Of a stretch of DNA of 64,000 nucleotides, positions 16,054-24,800 are shown piece after piece. The notes below the pieces were generated by a model. The model saw only the letters and a list, made by a program, of their open reading frames with translations. It had not been told where the DNA came from and ran no database searches. Location of the stretch: contig JAHHIC010000081.1 in assembly GCA_019359035.1 (NCBI GenBank), positions 1 through 64,000 of the forward strand. The letters are read 5' to 3'. Source of the DNA: Scytonematopsis contorta HA4267-MV1. GTDB lineage: Bacteria > Cyanobacteriota > Cyanobacteriia > Cyanobacteriales > Nostocaceae. A program made the position numbers and the translations under genes. The first letter of the stretch is position 1. Each line of letters starts with the position of its first letter.

Positions 16054-16268
16054 ATTGGTAATTGGTAATTGGTAATTGGTAATTGGTAATTGGTAATTGG
16101 TAATTGGTAATTGGTAATTGGTAATTGGTAATTGGTAATTGCTCTCCCACTCCCTACTCCCTACTCCCTACTCCCTACTCCCTACTCCCTACTCCCCACT
16201 CCCCACTCCCTACTCCCTACTCCCCACTCCCCACTCCCCACTCCCTACTCCCTACTCCCTACTCCCCA
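16052..16268. repeat. two abutting heptamer arrays (STRR): AATTGGT then CTCCCTA/CTCCCCA
   Basis: About twelve copies of AATTGGT (to 16140) run directly into about eighteen copies of CTCCCTA or CTCCCCA (16142-16268). The arrays begin at the stop codon of the binding-protein gene and end at the ATG of the ATPase gene, filling the whole spacer. An open frame through the second array encodes only a Pro-Thr-Leu heptad pattern and is not real protein. Confidence 0.95.
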
Positions 16269-17729
16269 ATGCAATATCTACGTTTAGAAAATATTACAAA
16301 GCAGTTTGGTTCGTTTGTTGCGAATGAAAATATCAGCTTTGGTATTGAATCTGGGAAAATTCACGCGGTTTTAGGCGAGAATGGGGCTGGGAAAACAACG
16401 TTGATGAATATAATTAGCGGTCTTTATCAGCCTGATTCGGGTAAAATCTATCTGGAAGGTAAACTCGTCAATATAAAATCCCCTCAAGAAGCTATAAAAT
16501 TGAGAATCGGTATGATTCACCAACATTTTATGCTTGTTCCTCAGTTAACTGTGACTGAAAATATTATTTTGGGAACTGAAAATAATTGGTGTCTGAATTT
16601 ATCGCAAAAGCACCAAGAAATTTCTCGATTATCTCAAATTTATAATTTAGAAGTGGATGTAAAAGCCAAGATTGAAAATTTACCCGTAGGAACGCAACAA
16701 CGTGTCGAAATCCTCAAAGTTCTTTACCGTCAAGCAAAGTTACTAATTCTTGATGAACCAACCGCTGTATTAACACCGTCAGAAGTTAATTCATTAATTA
16801 CAATTCTTCGTCAACTAGCTGAAAAAGGTAATACAATTATTTTTATTAGTCACAAATTAGAAGAAGTGATTAATTTGTGTGATACAGTAACGGTTTTACG
16901 ACGGGGAAAGGTAATTGCGACTACAGCAACTAAAGATACGACTTCCCAGAAACTAGCAGAGTTAATGGTGGGACGAGAAGTTTCTTTTAGTTTAAATAAA
17001 TTTCCAGCTTCTTTGGGGAAAGTTGTATTATCTGTAGAACATTTACAAGTTAAAGATGATAGAGATGTCATAGCTGTTCGTGATGTTTCATTTAAAGTTA
17101 ATCAAGGAGAAATTTTTGGTATTGCTGGTGTTGATGGAAATGGACAACGTGAGTTAGCTGATGCAATTTGTGGGTTAAGAATTATCAAGCAGGGAAAAAT
17201 TCAGTTAGATTCTTCTACGGGGGTTACTGGATATATACCGGAAGATAGACAAAAAATGGGTTTAGTTTTGCAGTACACTATAGCCCAAAATTTAATTTTG
17301 AAAGTTTTTCATAAATTTCCCTTTTGTCGTCGCTTTATATTACAGCAGAAAGCAATAAATAAAAATGCAAAGTCTGCAATTGAAGAATTTGATATTCGTG
17401 CTACGGGTGTGGATATAAAAGTTGGTCAACTTTCGGGAGGAAATCAACAAAAAGTTGTGTTAGCACGAGAACTTGCGAGAGAGCCTAGTTTAATTGTAGT
17501 TATGCAACCAACTAGGGGACTAGATGTGGGAGCTACGGAAGTTGTACACCAGAGATTGTTGCGAGAAAGGGAACGAGGAGCGGCTATTTTGTATATTTCT
17601 ACGGAATTAGAAGAAGTTATGGCTATGAGCGATACTATCGCTGTAATGTATGGTGGTCAGTTTGTTGGGGTCTTGGATGCGAAAATTGCGACGGTTGAGG
17701 AAATTGGGTTGTTGATGGGTGGGGGCTAA
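16269..17729 (+). CDS. ABC transporter ATP-binding protein, two nucleotide-binding domains (nucleoside importer)
   Basis: 486 residues from the ATG at 16269 (MQYLRLENITKQFGS). Earlier in-frame starts would translate a heptamer array and are rejected. It has two fused ABC ATPase domains, like RbsA or YufO. Domain 1 has Walker A GENGAGKTT, a signature-region LPVGTQQRVEI and Walker B LLILDEPTAVLT. Domain 2 has a degenerate Walker A (GVDGNGQREL), an intact signature LSGGNQQKVVLARELA and VVMQPTRGLDVG. The second site is therefore probably non-hydrolytic, as is usual in this family. No ribosome-binding site is visible because the STRR array abuts the start. Confidence 0.93.
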   Translation: MQYLRLENITKQFGSFVANENISFGIESGKIHAVLGENGAGKTTLMNIISGLYQPDSGKIYLEGKLVNIKSPQEAIKLRIGMIHQHFMLVPQLTVTENIILGTENNWCLNLSQKHQEISRLSQIYNLEVDVKAKIENLPVGTQQRVEILKVLYRQAKLLILDEPTAVLTPSEVNSLITILRQLAEKGNTIIFISHKLEEVINLCDTVTVLRRGKVIATTATKDTTSQKLAELMVGREVSFSLNKFPASLGKVVLSVEHLQVKDDRDVIAVRDVSFKVNQGEIFGIAGVDGNGQRELADAICGLRIIKQGKIQLDSSTGVTGYIPEDRQKMGLVLQYTIAQNLILKVFHKFPFCRRFILQQKAINKNAKSAIEEFDIRATGVDIKVGQLSGGNQQKVVLARELAREPSLIVVMQPTRGLDVGATEVVHQRLLRERERGAAILYISTELEEVMAMSDTIAVMYGGQFVGVLDAKIATVEEIGLLMGGG

Positions 17730-17731
17730 CT

Positions 17732-17770
17732 AATTCAAAATTCAAAATTCAAAATTCAAAATTTAAAACT
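17732..17770. repeat. heptamer repeat, AATTCAA units
   Basis: About five copies of AATTCAA followed by degenerate copies (AATTTAA, AACTTAA) between the ATPase and first permease genes. Confidence 0.75.
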
Positions 17771-17812
17771 TAAATTAAAAATTCACAGCCTGAAAACTGA
17801 AAACTGAAAAAA

Positions 17813-18901
17813 ATGACTATAGCTAATCGTCTGGGACGCACTTTACCTATTATTTCACCGCTCATCGCGATAATTACAGCGCTTATACTGGGTGCAATTT
17901 TAATTTTACTCGCAGGTGCAAATCCAATCACTGCTTACACTACATTATTTCAAGAATCGCTCTCCACCTATTTTGGATTTGGTAATACACTCACCAAAAT
18001 GACACCTTTATTATTCACTAGCTTAGGTATTTTAATTGCTCTGCGTGCTGGACAATTTAATATTGGTGGGGAGGGACAAATTTATATGGGTGCTTTGGGG
18101 AGCACTTTAGTTGGGCTATATGTTCAAGATTTACCCCCATTTCTCCACATATTTTTGGCGTTAATTTTAGGGTTTATTTTTGGTTCATTGTGGGGTTTGA
18201 TTCCTGGCTATCTCAAAGCTATACGGGGAGTTAATGAAGTTATTACCACTTTACTATTAAATTATATCGCTGCTAATTTTATTAGTTACCTCGTCCAGAA
18301 TCCCTTGAAAGCACCTGATGCTCCCAGTCCTTATTCACCATTAATTGCTAAATCTGCCCAATTACCAATTATTTTACCCGGAAGCCTTGCTCATGTGGGA
18401 ATTTTGCTGGCTTTATCTGCAAGCTTAATTTTATGGTTCATTATCCAAAAAACACCCCTAGGCTATAAAATTACTACTGTTGGACTTAACCCCATCGCAG
18501 CTCGTTACGCGGGTATTTCTGTAAAGCGTATTATCATTTTGGTGATGGCATTAGCTGGTGGACTAGCAGGTCTTTCCGGAGCTTCAGAAGTTATGGGGTT
18601 GAAATTTCGTTTGTTTGAAGAGGTTTCACCCGGTTATGGGTTTGATGCAATTGCGATCGCCTTTCTGAGTCGCGGAAGTATCCTAGGTGTAGTGCTGACT
18701 TCCCTATTTTTTGCAGCATTGCGTAGTGGTGCAAATGTAATGCAACGGAGTGCTGGGGTCTCGGTAACTATAATTTACGCCATTCAAGGTTTGACAGTAT
18801 TATTTATTGCAATTAGTTTGGCTTTAGAAAATCGCTGGAAAACAACCAACAGTCAACCGTCAACCCTCAACAGCCAAGCATCAACAGTGAACAATGAATG
18901 A
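17813..18901 (+). CDS. ABC transporter permease, first subunit (nucleoside importer)
   Basis: 362 residues, a multi-pass inner-membrane protein of the BPD_transp_2 type (YufP/NupB-like). Signatures are LRAGQFNIGGEGQIYMGALG, RGVNEVITTLLLNYIA and the loop TVGLNPIAARYAGISVKRIII. The last 20 or so residues (TTNSQPSTLNSQASTVNNE) are hydrophilic and are encoded by a degenerate GTCAACA-type heptamer array that has become the end of the gene. A HIP1 octamer GCGATCGC lies at 18653. The stop overlaps the start of the second permease by eight bases, implying coupling. Confidence 0.92.
   Translation: MTIANRLGRTLPIISPLIAIITALILGAILILLAGANPITAYTTLFQESLSTYFGFGNTLTKMTPLLFTSLGILIALRAGQFNIGGEGQIYMGALGSTLVGLYVQDLPPFLHIFLALILGFIFGSLWGLIPGYLKAIRGVNEVITTLLLNYIAANFISYLVQNPLKAPDAPSPYSPLIAKSAQLPIILPGSLAHVGILLALSASLILWFIIQKTPLGYKITTVGLNPIAARYAGISVKRIIILVMALAGGLAGLSGASEVMGLKFRLFEEVSPGYGFDAIAIAFLSRGSILGVVLTSLFFAALRSGANVMQRSAGVSVTIIYAIQGLTVLFIAISLALENRWKTTNSQPSTLNSQASTVNNE
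18845..18895 (+). repeat. heptamer array used as coding sequence for the permease tail
   Basis: CAACAGTCAACCGTCAACC and similar degenerate GTCAACA units cover the last codons of the first permease and reach the start codon of the second. Non-coding arrays with the same unit occur at 13872-13898 and near 19815. Confidence 0.7.
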
Positions 18902-19808
18902 CTTTTTTATAGATTACCTTATCGCCAGTATACGCCTAACTACCCCCCTCGCTTTCGCTGCATTAGGAGGACTTTACTCAGAACGTTCAGGTATCCTTAA
19001 TATTGCTTTAGAAGGAATGCTTTTAACAGGGGCTTTTACTAGCTCTGTCGCCACATTTTACACAGGTAATCCCTGGATTGGTATCGCAGCAGCCCTTATA
19101 GCTGGTGGAATAATAGGTTTACTACATGCTTTCCTAAGCGTAACATTACGAGTTGACCAATTAGTTTCAGGCTTAGCAATAAATCTTGTTGCAGCGGGGT
19201 TAACATCTTTTGGAGGCAGATTAGTATTTAGCACTGCTGGACAACAACGCTTACCAGGTATTGACTCAGTTACTATCCCTCTTGTGAGTAATATCCCCGT
19301 AATTGGTCAGCTTTTATTTCAGCAAAATATTTTAGTATATTTACTTATAGTATTAGTTGTATCTACTACATATGTTTTATACAAAACTAGCTTTGGCCTC
19401 ACGTTAAGAGCAGTTGGAGAATATCCCAAAGCTGTTGAAGCTGCAGGGATATCGGTATCAAAAGTACGTTATTTAGCTGTGATAATAAGTGGTTGTCTCG
19501 CAAGCTTAGGTGGTGCTTATTTAACTTTAGTTCAGGTGAGATATTTTGCTGAAGGAATGAGTGCAGGAAAAGGTTTTATTGCAATTGCAGCGTTAATTTT
19601 TGGTAAATGGCATCCGATTGGTACTACTTTAGCCTGTTTATTATTTGGAGCGACGGAAGCTTTACAATTGCGAATACAGGCTATGTCAGTAAATATTCCC
19701 TATCAGTTTTTAGTGATGTTACCTTACATTATCGCGCTGTTAGCTTTGGTTGGCTTAGCAGGTAAATCAACACCACCAGCAGCACTAATTCTGAACGATG
19801 ATAATTAA
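18894..19808 (+). CDS. ABC transporter permease, second subunit (nucleoside importer)
   Basis: 304 residues, eight or so membrane helices, of the YufQ/NupC-like branch of BPD_transp_2 permeases. The N-terminal signature ALGGLYSERSGILNIALEGM and the cytoplasmic loop LRAVGEYPKAVEAAGISVSKVRYLAV are typical. With the preceding three genes it completes a BMP-family importer (binding lipoprotein, double ATPase, two permeases), a type known to import nucleosides. The substrate here is inferred as a pyrimidine or purine nucleoside because URC and upp genes lie just downstream. The gene is followed by degenerate GTCAACA heptamers. Confidence 0.92.
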   Translation: MNDFFIDYLIASIRLTTPLAFAALGGLYSERSGILNIALEGMLLTGAFTSSVATFYTGNPWIGIAAALIAGGIIGLLHAFLSVTLRVDQLVSGLAINLVAAGLTSFGGRLVFSTAGQQRLPGIDSVTIPLVSNIPVIGQLLFQQNILVYLLIVLVVSTTYVLYKTSFGLTLRAVGEYPKAVEAAGISVSKVRYLAVIISGCLASLGGAYLTLVQVRYFAEGMSAGKGFIAIAALIFGKWHPIGTTLACLLFGATEALQLRIQAMSVNIPYQFLVMLPYIIALLALVGLAGKSTPPAALILNDDN

Positions 19809-20066
19809 CAGCAGTCAGCAGTCAATAGTCAACAATCAACACTTTTCATGTTATCATCGTTTGATTATTGCCACTAGCTTTGCAGGTTCTATCCTGAGCA
19901 GTCATAGTCAGCACAGACACTCAACCTAGTGAATCAGATACGAGCTTGTTCATATCGAGCCGCATTTTACCGCTTGAAGGATACCTCGTACATCATCGCT
20001 TGTGGGGAAATTTCGTTTTAATTACCCCGCTGTAGTTCTTGATGTATACCTTGCTAGTGCGTATAT

Positions 20067-20462
20067 ATGGGTGAAAAGTTGCTAAGTTTGATTGTAGAAG
20101 AAGACCTACCAAGTTTATATATCCTTCAGTCGTATCTGACAAAAATCAATATTGCTTGTATACCTGTTCAACGAGGAGAGCAAGCACTAATTTTTGCTGC
20201 GATAGAACAGCCTGATTTTATACTCATGGATATGATGTTGCCAAATTTCAGCAGTCTTCAATTGATTAACTATCTAAAACAAAACCCTGGAACAGCGAAA
20301 ATACCTATTATTGCTGCGGTAAGTTCTACTAGAGAACAATACCGTAATGCTATTCTGCAAATAGGTGTCCAAGGCTGCGTAAGTAAACCTTATGATTTAG
20401 AAGAAGTCGAATTAGTAATTTGCCGACTTATGAGTCGGCAGAATAATGCTAGCTTGTCTTAG
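20067..20462 (+). CDS. single-domain response regulator (CheY-like)
   Basis: 131 residues, a bare receiver domain. Acidic pocket residues E11/E12/D13 replace the usual DD pair in part, the phosphoacceptor is D55 in FILMDMMLPNF, and the conserved lysine is present in GCVSKPYD. No output domain and no adjacent kinase, so it must act by protein interaction or in a phosphorelay. Its last 14 bases overlap the convergent DUF2294 gene. There is no sign that it belongs to the nucleoside-importer operon: 258 bases separate them. Confidence 0.85.
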   Translation: MGEKLLSLIVEEDLPSLYILQSYLTKINIACIPVQRGEQALIFAAIEQPDFILMDMMLPNFSSLQLINYLKQNPGTAKIPIIAAVSSTREQYRNAILQIGVQGCVSKPYDLEEVELVICRLMSRQNNASLS

Positions 20463-20835
20463 GAATTGCCCCAGGATTACGAACTTGGGGTAATTGTTCT
20501 AAAATTATAATCATTGCAGTACGACCAGATGTCAAACTTGTATAGCCAATTAATTCTAATACTGGCTTTTCTGTAATTTCCTCAATAATTTGTTTAATTT
20601 GGGGCTTGATTATTCTATCTAAATCTAGCCTAACTTTCTCAGCTAAATTGTCCTTGCCTGCTTGCATTAAAGTCTGCTCAGCAAGGGTGACAGAATTTTC
20701 AAAAGTAATTGCCAATTGAGTATCAAAAAAGTGGCAAATGACTCTGCTGGGACGCTGTCCCAGTAAAGCATGATATAGCGTACCAATCCGCTGCGATAAT
20801 TCTCTTTCCAACTGTCCAATAGTGGGTTCCGACAT
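20449..20835 (-). CDS. DUF2294 family protein
   Basis: 128 residues, recognised from the N-terminal phrase PTIGQLERELSQRIGTLYHALLGQRPSRVICHF, which is characteristic of DUF2294 proteins found in cyanobacteria and firmicutes. A small alpha/beta domain with no cysteine cluster, signal peptide or membrane segment. Function unknown. It is convergent with the response regulator and overlaps it by 14 bases at the 3' ends, an arrangement that could produce antisense interference. It lies downstream of the upp terminator-like hairpin but is separated from upp by 240 bases. Confidence 0.8.
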   Translation of the reverse strand: MSEPTIGQLERELSQRIGTLYHALLGQRPSRVICHFFDTQLAITFENSVTLAEQTLMQAGKDNLAEKVRLDLDRIIKPQIKQIIEEITEKPVLELIGYTSLTSGRTAMIIILEQLPQVRNPGAIPKTS

Positions 20836-21021
20836 GCCGAGCCATTACATTAACAATATTTCGTATATATTATACAAAGCGGAACTGATAGTTTTTGTTA
20901 ATTATATTTATGGAATTGACTTATGAACTGTTGCACTCGTCTATTAATTCCCAATATATAAATAATTATCTTTCTCAAGCTATAAAAACAGAGAAAATAG
21001 CATATTATTTTTTATGTGAAA

Positions 21022-21050
21022 GTTGGGTCTTCGCTACTTCTCAACCCAAC
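21022..21050 (-). terminator. hairpin downstream of upp (GTTGGGT/ACCCAAC)
   Basis: Stem GTTGGGT/ACCCAAC with a loop of about 15 bases, 28 bases past the upp stop. The same stem occurs at 45135-45163. It lacks a strong T-run, so it may be a dispersed repeat acting as a weak terminator. Confidence 0.45.
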
Positions 21051-21077
21051 CTACGAATATATTCGATTGCGTGGATA

Positions 21078-21710
21078 TTACCTTGTACCAAATAACCTAT
21101 CCCCAGCATCACCCATACCAGGAATAATATAGCCATGTTCGTCTAACTTATCATCTATAGCAACAGTGAAAAGCGGAACATCTGGGTGTGCTTCACAAAA
21201 ATGCTCAATACCTTCCGGTGCAGCCAGTAAGCAAACAAATTTGATGGACATCGGGTTAGTGCTTTTCAAGCGATGAACAGCAGCCACAGCGGAATTACCA
21301 GTTGCTAACATGGGGTCAACCAAAACCACATCTCGTTTGTCTATATCTTGAGGCACTTTGAAATAGTATTCTATAGGAACCAAAGTTTTAGGGTCTCGGT
21401 ACAAACCAATATGTCCTACACGTGCTGATGGCATTAGTTCTAACATACCATCCAAAATACCTTGTCCCGCTCGTTGGATAGAAACAATAACCAGCTTTTT
21501 ATCTGGAGCGAGTACTGGTGCTTGCATGGGAGATAAAGGTGTTTCGATTAATTCATGCTTTAATGGTAAATCCCGCGTGACTTCATATGCCAACAATAAA
21601 CTAATTTCTTTTAGCAAACTGCGAAACTTTGCTGTACTAGTCTCGCTTTTCCGCATCAGTGTTAATTTATGTTGAATTAACGGATGTTCGATTACAGTTA
21701 CTTGTCCCAT
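21078..21710 (-). CDS. upp: uracil phosphoribosyltransferase
   Basis: 210 residues. Converts uracil and PRPP to UMP. Signatures: [22 protein letters not shown] at the N-terminus, the PRPP-binding motif [18 protein letters not shown] and the uracil-recognition C-terminus [19 protein letters not shown]. The ATG at 21710 is chosen because AGGAG lies six bases upstream; a TTG one codon earlier is less likely. It is the third gene of a leftward group after URC1 and URC4 homologues. In the yeast URC pathway the equivalent enzyme, Urc6, supplies the first step, so this copy probably serves catabolism as well as salvage. Confidence 0.96.
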   Translation of the reverse strand: MGQVTVIEHPLIQHKLTLMRKSETSTAKFRSLLKEISLLLAYEVTRDLPLKHELIETPLSPMQAPVLAPDKKLVIVSIQRAGQGILDGMLELMPSARVGHIGLYRDPKTLVPIEYYFKVPQDIDKRDVVLVDPMLATGNSAVAAVHRLKSTNPMSIKFVCLLAAPEGIEHFCEAHPDVPLFTVAIDDKLDEHGYIIPGMGDAGDRLFGTR

Positions 21711-21767
21711 CAATCACTCCTAGCTCCAGAGGTTTAAAACTCAAAACTCAAAACTCAAAACCCTTTA

Positions 21768-23045
21768 TCAAAATACCGTCCCATCGCTTTCTATCTGTAT
21801 AGGGGGGATACCACCCGGTCTAAGTTCAACAGCAATTTTTCGTCCAGCTGTCCAGGTTCCACCTTGTAGTATTTTGACTAGGGGTAATTCCATTTCGCTT
21901 TTATCTAATTTTTTTCTGACTGTAGCAGCGATTTTATCCAAAAAAATTACCGTTAAGGCACGCCATTCGACTATAACTTCTGATGAGACTTTTTGGGGTG
22001 AGTGCAAAATGTCAATTTGTTTTGGCTTTATTAATCCTAAATCAATACATAATCCACCGTTGCGATATTCCGGTAGTCCAGTCATCGTGTCTAAACCAGT
22101 AATTTCTAAACCTAGCTCCTGTAATGGTTCCAAAAGCGAATAAGTTAACCACTGGGAAAGCTTGTGAAAAGGTACTAATTCTGCGTAAATTAACTCTGAT
22201 GTGTTTAGAGATGTGTTTAGAGCCGAATGTTGCCATACATCTCCTAAATTCACTCCAGCAATTTCCACCCTTCCGGGCCAAATATTGCTCAATGCTTCCA
22301 ATATAGTTGTTAAAACGGTTGTTGCTGCAATTTGATTATTTTCAGCTTTATCCAAAAAATAATTTACTAAATTACCCGGACGCGGATTTTCTTGTCCAAA
22401 AAAATCAGGTGTTGTGAGCAAAACTTTTCCTAATCGTTGTAATAAATTTAATCTTCCATCCAACCCCACCAAAGGATTATCTGTTGTTACCTGAAAACCT
22501 TCTGCTAGTTCTATTTCCGTAATTGATTGTAACTTTTGAGCATCACCTTGCAAAAGATTTGCGGGATTACTGGAAAAAAAACCTTGACAAAACATATGAA
22601 AACTAGCAATAGCCAATCCTTCTGAGCGTTTTGAGGTTAAACCTGTATCATGTTCGTAATAGCACCATTTAGACCCAGCACCAGCATCTAATAATACACT
22701 CAAAATGACTAAATCAAATTTAGAATAAGCTTTTTCTAATGGCGTTAGCCCAGCTAATTTCTCATCTAATGTATTTAAACGTGAAACACCCAGCGCTTCA
22801 CTGAAGGCTTCAAAGTGTCTCCACCGACTGTGAAAAGGTATTTCCCCATTTGGGTACTCAGAATTTATGACATCAATTACATAATCAGCCACCCGTTCCA
22901 ACTGACTTAAATCGCAATTGAAATTAGACGACTTTCCAGACTCCACTAAATCAAACAATTTCCCGCAACGTTCTCGAATCGAAATAGGAGAGCGCAAATA
23001 AGCGATAGTCTCCAAAAGCGTATTTTCGGTACTTGTGGTTCCCAT
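21768..23045 (-). CDS. URC4/Urg3 family protein (DUF1688), uracil catabolism
   Basis: 425 residues, recognised as the DUF1688/URC4 family from the opening pattern (AYLRSPISIRERCGKLFDLVE) and later phrases SRWRHFEAFSEALG, LDAGAGSKWCYYEHDTG and YRNGGLCIDLG. Urc4 is required for pyrimidine-ring degradation by the URC route in Lachancea kluyveri; its exact chemical step is uncertain. No signal peptide. It sits between URC1 and upp on the same strand, 55 bases from upp and about 200 from URC1; the latter gap carries two palindromes. Full-length and with no visible damage. Confidence 0.9.
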   Translation of the reverse strand: MGTTSTENTLLETIAYLRSPISIRERCGKLFDLVESGKSSNFNCDLSQLERVADYVIDVINSEYPNGEIPFHSRWRHFEAFSEALGVSRLNTLDEKLAGLTPLEKAYSKFDLVILSVLLDAGAGSKWCYYEHDTGLTSKRSEGLAIASFHMFCQGFFSSNPANLLQGDAQKLQSITEIELAEGFQVTTDNPLVGLDGRLNLLQRLGKVLLTTPDFFGQENPRPGNLVNYFLDKAENNQIAATTVLTTILEALSNIWPGRVEIAGVNLGDVWQHSALNTSLNTSELIYAELVPFHKLSQWLTYSLLEPLQELGLEITGLDTMTGLPEYRNGGLCIDLGLIKPKQIDILHSPQKVSSEVIVEWRALTVIFLDKIAATVRKKLDKSEMELPLVKILQGGTWTAGRKIAVELRPGGIPPIQIESDGTVF

Positions 23046-23088
23046 AATTTATATAAACTCCATTACATGACACACCCAATCATTCTCT

Positions 23089-23203
23089 GTAGAGACGCGA
23101 TTAATCGCGTCTCTACAATATATTCAACCGCAGCGTAGATACGATATATTCAACCGCAGGGCAGACGCGATAAATCGCGTCTCTACAATATATTCAACCG
23201 CAG
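23089..23203. repeat. pair of GCGAT-core palindromes with a threefold AATATATTCAACCGCAG repeat
   Basis: A perfect 28-base palindrome of the GTAGAGAC/GTCTCTAC family (23089-23116) and a second with a shortened left flank (23161-23186). Each is followed by ATATATTCAACCGCAG, which also occurs once between them. The pair looks like a tandem duplication in the URC1-URC4 spacer. Confidence 0.8.
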
Positions 23204-23221
23204 TGCAATAAAATACCCCCA

Positions 23222-23251
23222 TTCCCCACTCCCCACTCCCCACTCCCTACT
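23222..23251. repeat. heptamer array CTCCCCA overlapping the URC1 stop codon
   Basis: Four CTCCCCA/CTCCCTA units. The last unit, read on the minus strand, contributes the TAG stop and the final Glu codon of the URC1 gene. Same heptamer as the array at 16142-16268. Confidence 0.8.
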
Positions 23252-24509
23252 CAATCGAACGTCCTTTGACCTCTGCTAACTCGCTTGCGTCTAATACTTC
23301 TCCTGTGGTAAAATAACCAGCTGCTTTTTTGGCTTCAATTTCTACTTTTGCATCTTGGGGTATTAGTTCTTCTGGGATTGGTATCCGTTCAATAATTTCA
23401 ATTCCCGACTGGGTAACGGCATTAAATTTCATATTGCTCATTGATACCATGCGGTCAATGCGAGTAACACCCAACCAATGTAAAACATCGGGCATTAATT
23501 CTTGGAAGCGCATATCTTGTACCCCAGCCACACATTCAGTGCGAGCGAAGTAAGCATCAGCCCTATCACCACCTTCTTGACGCTTGCGAGCATTGTAAAC
23601 TAAAAATTTGGTCACCTCTCCTAAAGCGCGACCTTCTTTGCGACAATAAACAATTATACCAACACCACCTTCCTGAGCAGTTTGTATACACACTTCAATC
23701 CCATGTGCGAGGTAAGGACGACAAGTACAAATATCGGAGCCAAAAACATCAGAGCCGTTACATTCGTCGTGTACCCGCACAGCAACAGGTCGATTTGGGT
23801 CAGCGATAGCAGCAATATCGCCAACAATATACACAGTAACCCCCCCAATCGGAGGTAAAAATACTTCTAAATCGCTACGAGTGACTAATTCGGGGAACAT
23901 ACCACCAGTTTGTTCAAACAAAGCGCGACGTAAATCAGCTTCGGTAATTCCAAAGCGCTTAGCCACACCAGGTAAATACCAAACAGGTTCAATCGCGGCT
24001 TTAGTCACCACTAAATCACCATTTGCTTTTAATATTTTGCCATCAACCTGCAAGCGTCCTTTGACTACAGCATCTTGAATTTCTGGCATGTTTATGTGAG
24101 CTTGGGTAATAGCGATAGTGGGACGAATATCGTAACCCTCTTGGCAATAAGAACCAAAAACTTCCCCAATCATTGCTCCGAAAGGGTCTAGGGAAACAAT
24201 TTTTTCTGGGTCGAACCAACTGGGATGGGGGCCTATTTGCTCAACTGGTGAGGTATTGGTTAAATCCGCACGATGGTCAGTTTGTAGAGCACCGCTAGCA
24301 ACCGCTAAAGCGCGATAAATAGCATAACTCCCAGAGTGAGTACCAATTACGTTGCGGTGTGTTCGTTTTGTCAGAGTGGCAATCACCGGACCGCGCTCGT
24401 TTGGTTCCTTCGCTCCCCAAACAATGGGAATTGGCTTAGGACCAAAACCGTTAGGGTGAGAAGTAAGAACGATATGCCGAGAACCGCCATTAAGATTAGG
24501 CATAGTCAT
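23247..24509 (-). CDS. GTP cyclohydrolase II-like protein of the URC1 type (uracil catabolism)
   Basis: 420 residues from the ATG at 24509; an upstream TTG would add nine residues. The C-terminal half is a RibA-like domain. The zinc ligands are the three cysteines in DECNGSDVFGSDICTC and the nucleophilic Arg region is YCRKEGRALGE (RibA has QEGRGIG). The N-terminal 150 residues (GPVIATLTKRTHRNVIGTHSGSY) are absent from RibA but typical of URC1 proteins. URC1 acts in uracil breakdown on a uridine-nucleotide-derived substrate, not in riboflavin synthesis. Position directly upstream of URC4 and upp supports that assignment. Confidence 0.92.
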   Translation of the reverse strand: MTMPNLNGGSRHIVLTSHPNGFGPKPIPIVWGAKEPNERGPVIATLTKRTHRNVIGTHSGSYAIYRALAVASGALQTDHRADLTNTSPVEQIGPHPSWFDPEKIVSLDPFGAMIGEVFGSYCQEGYDIRPTIAITQAHINMPEIQDAVVKGRLQVDGKILKANGDLVVTKAAIEPVWYLPGVAKRFGITEADLRRALFEQTGGMFPELVTRSDLEVFLPPIGGVTVYIVGDIAAIADPNRPVAVRVHDECNGSDVFGSDICTCRPYLAHGIEVCIQTAQEGGVGIIVYCRKEGRALGEVTKFLVYNARKRQEGGDRADAYFARTECVAGVQDMRFQELMPDVLHWLGVTRIDRMVSMSNMKFNAVTQSGIEIIERIPIPEELIPQDAKVEIEAKKAAGYFTTGEVLDASELAEVKGRSIE

Positions 24510-24800
24510 TTTTTCGCGATAAGAGTTATTACTCAATAGTCAATACTAAAAAGCCAATAGTCAACACCCCCAGTTAACTGTTGAGCTTCCAACAAAACTT
24601 TTATGTCAGATTCTATGTCAAATTCTATGTCAATTTTTTTATATTAGTATTCCAGGCTACAACATACGGTACACTTATGGTTTAATTTGCAATTTTAGGT
24701 GTAAAATTTTAAGCTAAATTCAACAGTAACTCACAAAGTCTCCTATAAAATAATTTTGTGCGAAATTTGATTCTAAATATACACTACCAAGATTAAATTC

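Noticed and set aside
16125-16268. N-terminal extension of the ABC ATPase rich in PTPYSLL repeats
   Set aside because: It is the translation of a heptamer array, and ABC homology starts at the ATG at 16269.
16052-16268. CRISPR-like array
   Set aside because: Units are seven bases with no spacers, so these are STRR arrays.
20895-21095. 66-residue plus-strand open frame between DUF2294 and upp
   Set aside because: No ribosome-binding site, crosses a hairpin repeat and overlaps the upp 3' end.
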